From Rhizophlyctis rosea (lineage: Eukaryota > Chytridiomycota > Chytridiomycetes > Rhizophlyctidales > Rhizophlyctidaceae), in NCBI GenBank assembly GCA_027596075.1, contig JADGJC010000314.1, positions 1-45,291 on the forward strand: DNA of 45,291 nt, in the 5' to 3' direction. The translations under genes and the position numbers were made by a program. The stretch's first letter is position 1, and each line of letters starts with the position of its first letter. This document shows, piece by piece, positions 23,091 through 35,383 of the stretch. The notes under the pieces were generated by a model. That model made no database searches and was not told the DNA's origin. It saw nothing but the letters and a program-made list of their open reading frames with translations.

Positions 23091-23795
23091 ATATTAGTTT
23101 TAGAAAGTCATGTACTAGAAACGGGATAGAGGTATTGGGTTTTTGGAGGGAAGGATAATACAATCAGTTTTTCAGTTTACTTCAATCTTACAATGGGTGG
23201 CATCCAAAGCGTCGCGCCGGATATATATAAGGGTGCCATATGCAAGTGTGCGCTGTCAACAATCATCCACTATAATTTCGTAGGCTTGCGGAACCGAGTT
23301 TTTGGCACTCAATTCATTATTCTTCATGAGGTCTTTTGGCCCCTTGAAGAATGAACATGTCTATATAAATGAAGCGGAATGTCGTGCCAAAAGTGAATGG
23401 TTGAGCATTGAGGAATGTGGTTGCGCCTGTGACCTTCAACAAAGGCATCTCTGAATAGAACGACGATTGAAGCGGTTGAGTGGGGGCATCATAAGCAATT
23501 GCGACAGCGGCATTCCTCAGTTTACGGGTGAGTGCGATAGACTTGGTTTGCAGATCCATTGGTGCAACTTATGGGAATGCGCGGTAGATTGATGCTGAAC
23601 ATCAAAAATCGGCACTGGGCCACCCTTGACTGAGAGCACAACCGAGAATACTTTCAAAGACCCGCTCTTAATCAGAAGCGATCGCAGCGACAAGTGCGAA
23701 CATCCAAGTCATTAACCACCACGCTCGACCCATACTTTTGACTGTTACACTTGATATATACATGCAGATGCAATCCTTTCCTTATCACAAACCCC
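23091..23795. other. Intergenic stretch between secreted protein 2 and the C2 gene
   Basis: This is the 3' flank of both convergent genes. A TATA-like ATATATATAAG lies at about 23220 without a matching downstream gene. An 80-codon minus-strand open frame at 23317-23559 has no support. No gene seen. Confidence 0.5.
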
Positions 23796-24312
23796 CTAAG
23801 CAACACTACATATGATCACGTGAACCTTGCCGTGACTGCGTAGATGGAAAGTGCGGTGAAGCTCGACGGTCTCTACAGAGGAGTTTTCCGGTGGAGTTGA
23901 TATTGATGTCAAAGCTATCAAAAGTGCCAATCTGACCCGCCATGCTCCTCTGGCGTCCGTAAACAGCTCCCAAACGCTCATGGCGAAAGCAACATGAACT
24001 GTACAATCTCCCCAACTCACCATCCATCACCTCCCCACCAACAGCCCTCGAAACATCAATCACAACCTCCCCCACCGTATCATTAAACAAAATATCATCA
24101 TCCACGACCCTAACATGAAGTTTCGGTTTCTTTCCCCAAATGTAGAACGTAAATGTCTCATTCCAAGTTGGGTTTTTGTCATTCTTCACAACAGTGCTGC
24201 GATGCTTGTAGTGTTTATCAAGCCAAAGCTCAACAAAAGCGTCATTGGAGCCGAAGAGGTCGCGGTTGCGGAGGTTTTCGGCGGCGAGGAGTTGGACTTC
24301 GATGTGGGGCAT
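23796..24312 (-). CDS. Single C2-domain protein
   Basis: Two exons, 24021-24312 and 23796-23872, joined across a 148-nt GTGAGT...GTAG intron (phase 1), give 122 residues, about one C2 domain and nothing else. The N-terminus begins directly with the first C2 strand (IEVQLLAAENL). The loop-1 acidic residues fall in RDLFGSNDAF, and the loop-3 cluster is VVDDDILFND, so the set of Ca2+-binding Asp residues looks complete. After splicing, the last strands (VELHRTFHL...KVHVIICS) follow as expected; reading through the intron instead gives a sequence that does not fit the fold. C2 domains bind phospholipid, usually in a Ca2+-dependent way. Target membrane and partner are unknown. Confidence 0.85.
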
Positions 24313-27300
24313 GGTTTTGTGTGGGCGAGGGGAGGGGCGTATATTTTTGGTTGGGATATGTTATGTTACTTCTTGTTCGGTTGGTGGCAGCCGAGTGTAA
24401 CAACAAAGTTAACGGAAGAAAGTCAATATGAGGACATTGACGATTTTGGAGTTGCGACACTCGAAACCTCTTGCCAGAAGCGGCTGAGACTGATGTTTCA
24501 GTCTGCCTAGTCGGACAGTTGGCATGACGCGTGGAAGACTTGGGACCCCAACTCATTTGAACCCTCTCTTGACGGATACAAAGCCGAGCGACAGACCTTT
24601 TGAGAAGTTTCAGAGCTGGACGCGTCATTTTATTTCTTTTCCTGTTTCAAAAGGAAGAGATCCATGCGTTCCCCGTGACTTCATGCCACATGCAACGATG
24701 GCAAGAAGCTTGGGACGTTAGAACCAGTATGTTTTGAGGTCGGGACCAGGGTCTCGCACGTGCTTGCCTTGAAGGGGTAAAAATGGACGACAGGGTCAAC
24801 TGAATCCCGGTTGCACGGGAAGACACCTAGTGCGTCGATCTGTCGCAAAATGCTGGGTGTGAATTGGTCCACTGCAATATAGTATATTCTGCCATTACAA
24901 ACATACATATATACAGTGCCCGATCGTCGGCACTGTCGGCAGTCGCACGTCAGCGTCGCCTGCATTGATCACTTTGATCCGGAGTCTCTTGAGGCCTGGA
25001 CTCTCTTCAGCCGTCCTTTCCAGCCAAGAACAATCATTCTTCGCATTTGAGAGTGGGCCATTCTAACCCACAAACCCACAAAATGACTGATGAAGACGTC
25101 TCCATGGTCCATATATGCCCGCACAACGCAGTCGCATATACATAACGGATTGTTTCGCAACGCCTCTCCGAACTTCAGTGCAAAAGGTACTGAAACAACT
25201 TCGCATACGCATCTGTCCCCCCCGGTCTCGACACTGCGCCCCAGTAAACAAAAGCAATTCTTTATAAACAAAGGAGGGTAAAGTAAACGAACACGCGTTT
25301 TTTTCCCGAGGATAATGGATGATGATTCCGCGGGCATGGTCATATTGCACATCATGATCTCCTGCCCCATACAATAACCATCTTGAATCGCGGCAAAAAA
25401 ATGGGTGTGGATAAGAGAACATGATTCGCCACGGCAGCGTCCAACCAACGATTGGCAAAATCCTCGGTGAATGCGTTGCTTACATTGATGGACACGCCGG
25501 TGGCATTGTAGTATGTCCGTAGCCATGAGTATGGCCACAAAAAGGGAGCGCACTGAGAGGTCTTTCATGGGCGGCAACCAGTCCAACCTAAACTGCTCCC
25601 CAACCGCAGATTGCCGTAATATCCTGTTATACACTCGACTGATCTTTTAACGTCAAATCAACCACAAGCACATCGTCGCCTAAAACGACCAAGCCTATTT
25701 CCCAAATTACATAAATCTGCACGGCGGCATACGTCAATGGGATCTGAACACCAGATTATGCATACACCCACTGCACGCCGATCATTATGGTACGGTATTA
25801 TTCAACGCAGCATCCATACACTTAACAGTGACACCTCGTCCAACGCAAAGGCCAATGTCCAAAACCCGTAACCCAACCCCTCACAACACATCGCTCCATC
25901 AATCGCTACCAAAGTCCATCAAAACCGCCGCCAACAACAAGTCTCGGCCACCTCATAAATATAGATATACGTACTCCAGTACGCGGCTCTACGCCAAAGC
26001 ATCACCCATCAGCCTTACCACAAAAAGTTGCGTAACTACCGCAAACGACCCAGAAGATATTCCATCCATGTGCCGCAAGTCTTTCAGAACAAGTCCGACG
26101 TAACCAAAGTAGGGATTAGGAACGCATGCATGACATCTCTTGGATGGTGAATATCTCCACCATGCATCCTACACAAAACCCAAAAGTCAGTTCCACACGC
26201 AAAAGACAAAGCCGTTGCCCTCTTCAAAAGACCCCATAACACTAACGGCTGAAGACCTTCTAAAACGGAGCATACCGCCGTTCAGTGCGCCCTGAACCGT
26301 CCAAGCCTCCCATCAAGCGAGAGCGGAACCCAGATCTACACCATTTTAGCCTAATACCGGGGGAAAGCTGCATAGCACGCTCAGATATGTGGTTGCAGAG
26401 AGGCCCAGCAACATATTCAAGTGGTGCGTACCCAACGTCGTTTAAATGGGTATGTTTTTTGCCAATCACTCAATCCTCCATAATCCCCCATATCATTCTC
26501 TCTTCCCACATCCCTCCATAAAGAGAGGACCCAAACATCCGTTCACAAAGTCGACTTTCAACAAAAAGGAGAATATCGCTTCCATTGTTAAGAAATGTTC
26601 ACGCAAAAACCCCACCAGAGATGAACAAAGACTCTATCGACACACCTCAACAGTCATAGGTCATCTATCCGCACTGTATTCCTGGGTTAGATCGAAGAAG
26701 TGCGTAAAGTGCACAGATCGCGACAGTTTGAGTCCCTTCCCCTCGATGTTTCATGACAACGTTTTAATGATACTCATCCCCACACGATGATAGTCGTCAT
26801 CTCAGGCAAAGTCATCACTTCCAAGGTGGCATAATGATTCTACCATTCCGTACCACACCCCTGCCGCACTGAGTGCCTGCTTTGTTCTGCCCCCGTCCCC
26901 AAGAACCATATCCTCCGAAACAATCCAACGCCCACTGAATGGAAAGCCTGGGTGGGTTCCTTGTTATCCCGAACCAACAAGACCTCACAACAACGTACTG
27001 GTATTTTCCAAGACCACATCAAAACCCCTCCCCAGTCTCGCAATCCGAATTGTAATCATCTCGGTTCAACAGGAGAGTGGTGACATATGTAAGAGGGATG
27101 ATCCACATCCCAACTCCCAGAGAGTTGACCACTTTTGCGTTTCGCGGCCAAATAAGCATACCACTTATACCGATTCGTATGTATCATTCTTCCGAAAATC
27201 AATTTGTTTTGATTTCGACAAGGCCCAAGTGTCCTATCGTTTCAAAATCCACTGCGCACACAACGCACCACAAAAGGGCCAGCAGACACCACCACCCGGA

Positions 27301-27499
27301 CAAAAAAAAAGCTCACTATACATGGGGTAGATGATCTACGTTTGAACCCGTCTTCGAGACTCATCACATTGTGGCCGATGAACTGTTCTCCGCACAGGCC
27401 TGGGCAGTCAAGCAGTCAGGACTCAGAACCCACGGAGGTTGACGGTTCAACATCACTTGACTCCTAACTAAATGCACGTGTCAACTAAGACGCCACATG

Positions 27500-27625
27500 T
27501 GACACCGCCGGGGCGGCCAGGCGGCGCGCGCTGCGGGCGGGGCGAGGGGGTCGCTGTGGGGCGGCGGGGCGGGGGGGGGCGGGGGGTGTCTCGGGGGAGG
27601 GGCGGGTGCCTGGGGNNNNNNNNNN
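27500..27625. other. G-rich block ending in a 10-N assembly gap
   Basis: About 115 bases of very high G+C, mostly G on the plus strand with runs of up to nine or ten G, lead straight into ten N at 27616-27625. After the gap the composition returns to normal at once. This looks like a scaffolded contig end, possibly with poly-G read artefact, rather than a biological GC island. It might also be a true G-quadruplex-forming sequence that broke the assembly. Confidence 0.7.
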
Positions 27626-27844
27626 CCGATACTATCGAAATTTCGCGGCCGGCCAGCAATTGAACAGCCCTTTCTCCATACAGACTCCATTTCCTTGTCC
27701 ATTACGAGGGGAGACATATCATCAAGATATAAACAGATCGAAATGGTCGGTATTGACAGATTGGAAGAGAGGAGGTTGAGGAGGGTGATGACGGACGGCA
27801 TGCGATGGATGGATGTGGTGGTGTAGAGGGAACCTATGCCCGTT

Positions 27845-27866
27845 GGATGGATGGATGGATGGATGG
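27845..27866. repeat. (GGAT)n microsatellite
   Basis: About five and a half perfect copies of GGAT, with a shorter interrupted GATGGATGGATG nearby at about 27804. Simple-sequence repeat in noncoding DNA upstream of RPL35. Confidence 0.9.
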
Positions 27867-28038
27867 TCGGGGGACTTGAAGACCGTGGGAACGGACCCAT
27901 GACCCTTAATGACGAGGACCCATGCCGTCAATGTGATGCGCACTCTCATTCACCCTCCTCCTCATGCGGAAGGTGCTTGTAATCCCCCTTTACCGTGCAT
28001 TGAGCTGACCAAAATATATGCGTCGTATTTCTCATTAG

Positions 28039-29138
28039 GCCAAGGTTAAGACATTCCAGCTCCGCAACAAGACCAAGGCGGACCTCACCAAGCAGCTCGA
28101 GGACCTCAAGCACGAGCTCGCTACCCTCCGCGTTCAGAAGATTGCCGGTGCTCAGGCGACCAAGCTTAGCAAGATGTGAGTTGATGTGTGTTGTTGGCGT
28201 TTATTACTTCTTTTTCAGGTCTAGGGCACACAACACATACATATACGGAACTTTGAGTTTCTGAGGTGTGGAGGCGGATGGTAGAGACGAGGGGGTTGGG
28301 CGGAGAGGAGGGAGCGGGTGAATTTGGCTGGAGCGGAGAGTTTGGGAGGTGGACAAGATCGCTAGAAATGGCGGGTCACTTGCGGAACGGTGATGGGCTA
28401 CGAAAGCTGGTTTCGATCTAGAGGGAAACGCTGGCTTGGCAGGGACTGGTTGTCACATGTAGTATGGGGTCGGAATGTCAAATGGAGCTCGGGAAGGAAT
28501 TCCGAAGGAAGGCGATGGGGGGCATGTTCATATGTCAATCATCTGACCATGGGGAGCTCTATATATCGTTATCTCCAACCTAACCACACCGCCCCCCACC
28601 CCGCACAGCCACGACGTCCGCAAGAACATCGCCCGCGTCAACACCGTCATCTCCCAGACCCAACGCGACCAGCTCCGCACCTTCTACAAGGGAAAGAAGT
28701 ACACCCCCTTGGACCTCCGCGTCAAGAAGACCCGCGCTATCCGTCGCCGCTTGACCACCCACGAGGCCACCAGGAAGACCGTCAAGCAGACCAAGAAGGA
28801 CACTCACTTCCCCCAACGGAAGTAAGTATGACGTGTGTAGTTGATGGGTTTGGGGAGCTGTTGGACTTTGGGAATTTGGGGTGGGATCCGATTGGAGCAT
28901 GGACTTTCACGCAATGAGAGGTTGGAATGTGGCGAGCGTAACGAGCACATAGGCGTTGGATTGCTGATCGATGGAGAGGGGTCATGGATGGGTAATTTGG
29001 GAGGTCGTGGGGGACATTTGCGCATCAAATGTTGGGTCTTTGTTGGACTGAGGGAAGTTTGATTCGGCATTTTCAAGGCGGAATCCCTAACCAAATCCCC
29101 CCATCGTTTACCCCCGCAGGTACGCTATCAAGGCATAG
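28039..29138 (+). CDS. rpl35: 60S ribosomal protein L35 (uL29), first exon not found
   Basis: Exons 28039-28175, 28609-28821 and 29120-29138 join in frame (phases 2 and 2) and, with an initial Met, give 123 residues, the normal length of eukaryotic L35. The sequence is unmistakable: it begins [11 protein letters not shown], continues with LRVQKI and the [10 protein letters not shown] helix, and ends YAIKA. L35 lies at the peptide exit tunnel of the 60S subunit. The first coding base here, GCC (Ala2), follows the acceptor CTCATTAG, so the ATG must sit in an upstream exon ending exactly after ATG. The only ATG-GT pairs upstream (27745 and 27864 areas) have poor donors (GTCGG). The true exon may lie in or beyond the N gap. 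Introns are 433 and 298 nt, much longer than elsewhere in the window. Confidence 0.95.
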
Positions 29139-31144
29139 ATCTCTCGCCCTCCCATCTTGTAGCTACAATGTTCTATCCTTGAATAATCACGATCTGTACA
29201 TTCCTCCACCCTCGCATATTTTGGTTTCTTTTGCATGTTTGTGATTCGTTGGTTGTTTGAGTTGGGTGTTGATGTGGGGATGCAGGTTTGGCGGGAGGTT
29301 AGGTGTTTGGACGGCAATGGATGGGTTATGATGAGGGGAACGTTGTCAGAAGAAGTTTTCGAAATTTTGAGGATCGTTGATGACGGGGATAGCACGAAAA
29401 ATGTTGAGACACATAAGTCATCCATCTGGGCACTTGTTGACCTCAATTCGGATGCAAATTGAAGGCACTTCCTAGTGTGCGGGGTCGTCAGAGGCAATTG
29501 CCTCTTTTTGCGCTGGTTTGTCTGATGGATTCCCATATGTCTATGATCCACTTCTCGTTGACGGTCACGATGGGACAATCACTTACCATCGAAACTTGGT
29601 ATCGGCTGGACGGACCAATTTTCAAATAGGCCTAGCATACGGGGTCTGCATCTGCAAATTGGCACTCGACTTGTTCAAGGACATGCAGCCTCTCCTGCCA
29701 TCACCTGTTCGGGAGCTTTTTTTTTTTGGTGTTTGTTCTTCGAATGGTACTGCCGCAATGACGTCTCTTCATTGAGCAAGAAATGAATTCACAGGCTTAT
29801 CTAGTAGTACGTAATCAAGACTCGCTAGTCATGATTCCACATTTACATCAAACATGGCTTCCCTGCTAAGAATTCAGGACCAACGCCTTACAGCGTCCAC
29901 TTTTGAAGGTCTGCGCAATATGTCGCGACTTGGGCGACTTGGCGAGATTGCGATCCGTCCCACATAAAGTCGTTACAATCATCGGCACAATTACCTCTCA
30001 CACGAAATGTGCGCAAGTCCCCAACCGCTGAAAGTCCGATTTGTTTCGCCCCGTCTGGATGGATTTCATCAGCCGACCGTCAATCGATCATTACGTCAAA
30101 TATGAACTTCCTGCCCACCAAGAGAAATGATGGATACTTAAAAGGACTCGGCAATGATCACCAGTGCCCCCCATCAGTCCATATCCCCGACATTGACTTC
30201 GGAATGGGTTTTTTCAGTCTTTCCTTCAATTCCACCGCACTTCGTCCCAATCGTTCGCATCATGGGCACTCAACACAACGGAAATCCCAATCAAAAAACT
30301 AGCCCTCATTTCCAATGCACAACTCGCATCACCCTCAAAACTCATTCAAAATGCATGCCTCTGCCCTCCCGTGATTCTTCCTGCTGTTTTCATCTGCCGT
30401 CCCAGTACCCGTCTCCTATCCATCCTATCCACATCCATGCCAGGTGGGCGCCGTATCATATAGGATCATTGAACAAAAAAATGGAAAAATAAACGACTCA
30501 TCACTTCATTGATTGATGCAAGAACGCTGTGAGCCATCGCATCAATTTCCGTAAGGTTCGGTCAGGAACCGGCTTTTCCCATCCAATGTCCATCCTTTCC
30601 GTTCATTGCAAATTGGAGCGTTTGTAGAAGGAGAGAACGGGAATTGTTGGGCCTTCGTAGCACCGAGTTGGATGAGCTTCGGACCCGTCATACTATGCCA
30701 TCGGGCATGATAGCCCCGCTCACACAATCGTTCGTCTGCGTGGCCTTCGTCGTCTGATAGTCGTGAACGGCCTTGAGGTCAGTAAATGTTAAGTATGTCA
30801 TAACCAATTTTGGGTACCATAAGATATTCCCGCACCTTGTTCCTATGCAGTCAAACCGCAATGTATCGTACTATTTTCGGAATTCTCCGGAAGTTGCTCA
30901 TAAACCTCATATGGTGCAATGTTTCGAGTTGCGTTATCGTTTTTTCGCTGTTTTGATTTGCCATACCTCCTGATCACCGGACTCTACGTGCCATAGCACC
31001 CCCAAGCGCCCTTTGCGTCGGCACGGTCGGTAGGATCACAACAAACAGCGGTGATGCACGGCACTCCTCAAGGGTCCGTGCGTACCGTGATGCGTCGGAG
31101 ATCACTTCCAATCTCGGATTCCGTAGTGGGATGCCTGTAACCCC

Positions 31145-31255
31145 CATCCATCGCCTCACACTTGTAGCTACGATATTCTGTCTTTGGGAAGACACAATTG
31201 TACATTCCTCCTCCATCCTCGCATACAAGTTCTCCTTTGCTTTTTAATGATTGTT
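31145..31255 (+). repeat. Diverged copy of the RPL35 3' flank
   Basis: This segment aligns by eye at roughly 70-75% identity with 29138-29245, the DNA just after the RPL35 stop codon. Shared landmarks in the same order include CTTGTAGCTAC, TGTACATTCCTCC and CCTCGCATA. The coding exons themselves are not recognisable beside it. It is probably the remnant of a duplicated RPL35 3' end or a small dispersed repeat. Confidence 0.6.
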
Positions 31256-33144
31256 CAGGTGCTGACTTTGAGGAGTGGGATGTCGTGAAATGAATTGGGA
31301 TGGGAATGGTGGCTTTCTAACTCTTTTTGAAGGGAGTCGATGGATTTGAAGCTTGGCCGGAGAAGACGACAGGGTTGATGAGAGACGATGGTGGAACGCG
31401 TGTCTTCGGACGGGAATCTTCCATGGGTTTGATCAGTCTGATATGTCAGAATGGCAGGTGTAAACATCCCGACAACTCCAAACTTGTTTCCATGATGTTG
31501 CGTCACTACCTTGTGTTCTTTGCCGCTTTCATTTCCTCCTCCGAACCGGAAGCGGCTTCCCATGCTCTCCATCGGAGAATGATCTTTTTCGCAAGGTTTC
31601 TTCGAGCAGTTTCGTCTGTATAAAGTCCACAGTTGAATTACGATACCCAAAACATGTTTCCCCGCTCGAACTCCTTGGACTTGACAAGCCGATTCCAACA
31701 TGTCTCTGCTGCCACACCGCCTTTTTTTTTAAACAACGATTCTTGTTATTAGCGATCACCAGACGCAACGCCAGTATCATCTGAAATACTCATGGGACGA
31801 TTGTCTCTGTCCAGCCTGACTTGCGGCTTGCTTCGGAATTACAAACTATTACAAACCCCGTGTAGCCTCTTTTTCTCAGCCTGTCCGCGGGCCAAAAAAA
31901 ATCCGAAGGGTAGTGATGGATAATGGTGCCACATATAACTTGTATGGCCATGAAAATGGTGACAAGCTTACATGGACTGCCCGACTTTCTTGTTCAAGTT
32001 GAGAAGCGGGAGAGAGTGCCATCAAAACGACCTCCATCGTCCTTTCTGCCCACTTTGCCTTGACACATCGCTGTCCAAGTCGACCACTCGACCGCACCAT
32101 GATGACTCGCACAATGCGCGCTATGTGGGACTGTGTACGATCAACGGACCTCTTGTGTGCGTCTTTTTTGGTCTCCGAAAACTAACAAAGGGATCAACTA
32201 TTCAAATATAACGCACATTCGGATATCGGACGTCGTCCATATCACAAAATTTCCGCTGGACATGAAGTATCGACAGCATCTTTAATGGAGTTCAGGAGAC
32301 CCGTTCGAACAGGCATCTTCTTCCTATATCACCAGTTTCTTTTTGCCCACATGGATGACACAAGCGTGCCACCCAATATGCAGTACTACAAAGTCCGAGA
32401 TCGTCTCACCGTCCATGGAATGCCCAGAAGCCAGTGTTCATGGCCAAATTGGCTTCAACGGGATCTTCCTGGGCATCTTCTTGCGACGAAGCTTCATGAA
32501 AGAATGAAAGGCCCGATCAAAGTGACTAAACTGCATCGAGCAGAAAGAGAGTGTTTGCAAACCGTTTTATGCATGGGTATTGGCTCCTCTGATCGTCCCC
32601 GTGGAAGGATTGCAGGCCTTTGAATTGACGCTTTTGAAAGGGCAAGTACACTCGTTGTAACATCATCTTTTTCCCTCTTGAAGAATTCAAAGTATGAAAG
32701 TGCCGAGACCGTAGCTGAACTCTAACATTTGCACTCTGGAGGATTGCGAGACCGAGCAGACCAAGTCAAGAGACTTATTTCTCTGCTCTGTACTGTTTCT
32801 TTGCTGCCCGGTTTGATGGCATCAGCGTAATATCACATCATATACCTACAAGTCTTCTCCAAGGACGTCAGCGGTTCTCTGAAACCCGAGTCATCCGACC
32901 CAAAGTATCGTGAAAAGAAGCGGAATGCCCTCTTATCCGCCAAGGACGTTGCATACATCTGGGCGCTGTCCCTAGCATTACCCGCGAACGGTATCGAGAT
33001 GATTCATGACGGTGACGACTTCGTTCTAAACACTCAATCTTCCTCTTCTGGATCCACACCTCGAACAATTCACCCTCTGGCGTCGACATCTGTTCCCACC
33101 TTCCATCCGCCTTCCGTGAAATCCGCCGTCCCCTCTTGCCTAAT

Positions 33145-33715
33145 ATGATGGCTTCTCTCACCCAACCTTACCTCAATCAACCTTCCCTCAACCGACGCCA
33201 ATTCTTCCATAGTTACTGCACCCTCAATTTGCCCACCAACCCTTTACCTACCTCGAAAATCACTGAACGTGTCTCAAATGTGTCCAGTGACGACCCAATG
33301 CACAAAGATAAGCTCCTCTCCACAACCCTCTCCAATAGCACAATTGAAGCACTACCATGTTGGGCACATCACATCGTAGCATCAATGCAAGCTCCAGAGG
33401 ATGAGAGACATCTCACCCTATTGAAGCCGACCCACCTTACGAAAAACGTCAACGAGTGGGGACAGTGGGAAAAAGGCAAAGCCTGCCTTCGACACTTTCG
33501 ACAGCATCCATTAGTCATCGAAGCAAAGATCACAGAATCAATAGATGGGAGGGCTCCCTTCATCGTAAGTGTGGCCCCATCGCAAGAGGGGGAAATCCAA
33601 AGGCGCGACGAGAAATTGGAGTAATTGGGTACAGTTGTTGGCGACGTGCGCGATCTGTTTGCACGTCATGGGGTGGGAATTGATGGGCAGGAGAAGGACG
33701 GTGGGGCGGGGGTGA
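33145..33715 (+). CDS. Possible two-exon hypothetical protein
   Basis: An ATG at 33145 follows a long, AG-free, pyrimidine-rich leader and opens a frame of 140 codons to a consensus donor (ATC-GTAAGT at 33565). A matching acceptor (GGGTACAG) ends at 33634, giving a 70-nt intron, the typical size here. Exon 2 (33635-33715) adds 26 codons and a stop, for 166 residues. No domain, signal peptide or membrane segment is recognised. The alternative frame across the junction is also open for a while, so the coding frame is uncertain. Confidence 0.3.
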
Positions 33716-33804
33716 AGAAGGGACTTTGATGAGTCGATGAAGGATGTGGAGATGGTTTTGGGAGTTTGTGTGCCGGATCCTAACGCGGTATAGTGTGATA
33801 AAAT

Positions 33805-33816
33805 GGGGGGGGGGGG
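33805..33816. repeat. Poly-G run of 12
   Basis: A run of twelve G following GATAAAAT. Simple homopolymer; its exact length may be a sequencing estimate. Confidence 0.85.
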
Positions 33817-35218
33817 TTAGAGTTCAAGAAAGTGGGGTAAGATCACCCAATTGATGTGGAACGTTGTTTGGGCGCCCGTTCTTAGAGCGAAGAATTTGAG
33901 TCTCCATTGCCGGGCGCTTTCGGCTTCTAAGCGATCGTTGTCGCCGGATCGTAGGCGCCGGTGTGGGTCCCTGTAACATTTTGATGACGACATAGTTGCC
34001 AAGTTTTTGTTTTTTGCGATTAATGTGGTACTCACTGCGGCCTTCACACGTACGTGCGGGGCGCTCTGCCTGGCGATGATGTTGTTGATCTAAAGGATGG
34101 AAGTCTTTCCCGAGATTTTGATCATGGCCCCTTGAAACCTATGAAGTTGACCAAAATACCACCCCCCTGATGTAGAATCGGGCCACCCACTGAAGTATGG
34201 CGAGAAATCTCAGAAGCGGCAAATGGTGCCTGATAGGCTCCACAGTCTCCACCACTGTGTGTGTCACCTTGAGGCGAATCTTTTTCTGCCATTTTAATGC
34301 TTCAATGACGTTTCTAGATGCAACTTCACTAATCGCAAGAGTGAGTGCGACATGATCTAAACGAACCTCATGCAATCAAAAATCATCTCATCTTTACACC
34401 AACATACAACAGGGAATGCTTGTGCAGTACAGCATTGATCATTCAAGACTAGCAGCTTTTGATACCTCCAATCGTACACATTCATTCATTCATGTTTTCT
34501 CTCGCTTCTACTCACTCGGTGCACTTGAGGTTCGCATCATAAATCAGGAAGAATGGCCGGCACGTTAAGACCAACCGGTCAAAAATTAACGGTATCGCCT
34601 CGGGTCATGGAGCGGCAAATCAAATCTGATGACTTGCCACTGGCAGCTGTACATGCTCTTTGCTTGATATCCGGATCCGTTCGTCATTCTTCCACCCTCA
34701 GGGCAAAACTTGCCTGTTCTTCCGTTCGTATGATTGGTCTCTAGTTGTGGTCGAATGCCGCGTTTGGGGATGAGAGTATGTGAGGATCGAGTTGAGCCTT
34801 CGGGGAGAATGGGAGACTTTGGGATGTCATAGTGCTACGTGCGATCATCTGTCATGAGCTTGGTCCAAGGCCAATCGCAGCTGGAATCTGCTTTGCTTGG
34901 TGCCAACTTGTTTTCCGACAATTGAGCTTGTTAACCTTCTCTGCACGAATTAGCGCACCATTAAAGCAATTTTCACATTGCTACAAAAAGAATCAGAGCG
35001 AAGAGTCACGCGACGGACTTCACACCTACCACAACAACCGCTCCACAACAATGTTGTCACATTCATCCGCAACAGATGAGACATATGTGCACATATACGG
35101 TCGAGCAGATTCCTATCTTTGCCGCATGGTCAGTTGTTAACAGCCGTTCTCTTTTTCCTCCCAAAATCCCTCCGCTATCCTTGTGCCGCAATGTAGAAAG
35201 CTGCGCTACCCATGATGT

Positions 35219-35246
35219 CCGGTCCGGGCCGTCCGGTCCGGGCCGT
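35219..35246. repeat. Two tandem copies of a 14-bp GC-rich unit
   Basis: CCGGTCCGGGCCGT occurs twice without a gap at 35219-35232 and 35233-35246. Each unit is partly self-complementary. It lies about 140 bp downstream, in tRNA orientation, of the tRNA-Gly gene. Confidence 0.85.
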
Positions 35247-35353
35247 CAATGCCAAAACTACCGAATACTACAGATATCTTTGCCCTATCTAGCTTTGAGC
35301 GTCTTACTGGTTCAAGAGCTCTGGTAAGCTGTACAGTAAGTTCAGAAACAATC

Positions 35354-35358
35354 AAAAA
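35354..35358 (-). terminator. Pol III terminator of tRNA-Gly
   Basis: TTTTT on the minus strand about 25 nt after the tRNA 3' end, the usual RNA polymerase III stop. Confidence 0.7.
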
Positions 35359-35383
35359 GTTTCATTCGCTTGGTTGCCGTTAT

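Larger units (their letters stand above)
24313..28038. other. Gene-poor stretch with scaffold gap before RPL35
   Basis: No gene is supported except that the missing first exon of RPL35 must lie here or in the gap. A 221-codon minus-strand open frame at 24969-25634 was considered and left out. From about 25660 to 27330 the plus strand is conspicuously rich in A and C. A G-rich block (27500-27615) runs into ten N (27616-27625). A GGAT microsatellite is at 27845-27866. Confidence 0.4.
29139..35383. other. Gene-poor stretch between RPL35 and the tRNA
   Basis: About 6.2 kb with only weak coding evidence. It holds a diverged copy of the RPL35 3' flank (31145-31255), a possible two-exon gene (33145-33715), a 12-base G run (33805-33816) and a 14-bp tandem pair (35219-35246). 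Open frames at 31255-31701 and 34139-34375 on the minus strand lack starts or domains. Confidence 0.4.

Noticed and set aside
24969..25634. 221-codon minus-strand open frame (199 codons from the ATG at 25568)
   Set aside because: Long enough to notice, with a hydrophobic start, but it is rich in Cys, Met and His in a chance-like way, has no domain, and a second minus-strand frame is open over much of it. One ORF of this size by chance in 45 kb is not surprising.
27500..27615. Possible CRISPR-like or regulatory GC island
   Set aside because: No repeat-spacer structure; abrupt edges and adjacency to the N gap make an assembly artefact more likely.
28176..28608. Possible C/D-box snoRNA in RPL35 intron 2 (GTGATGG near 28390, CTGA near 28545)
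   Set aside because: The C box has a mismatch, the boxes are too far apart and no terminal stem was found.
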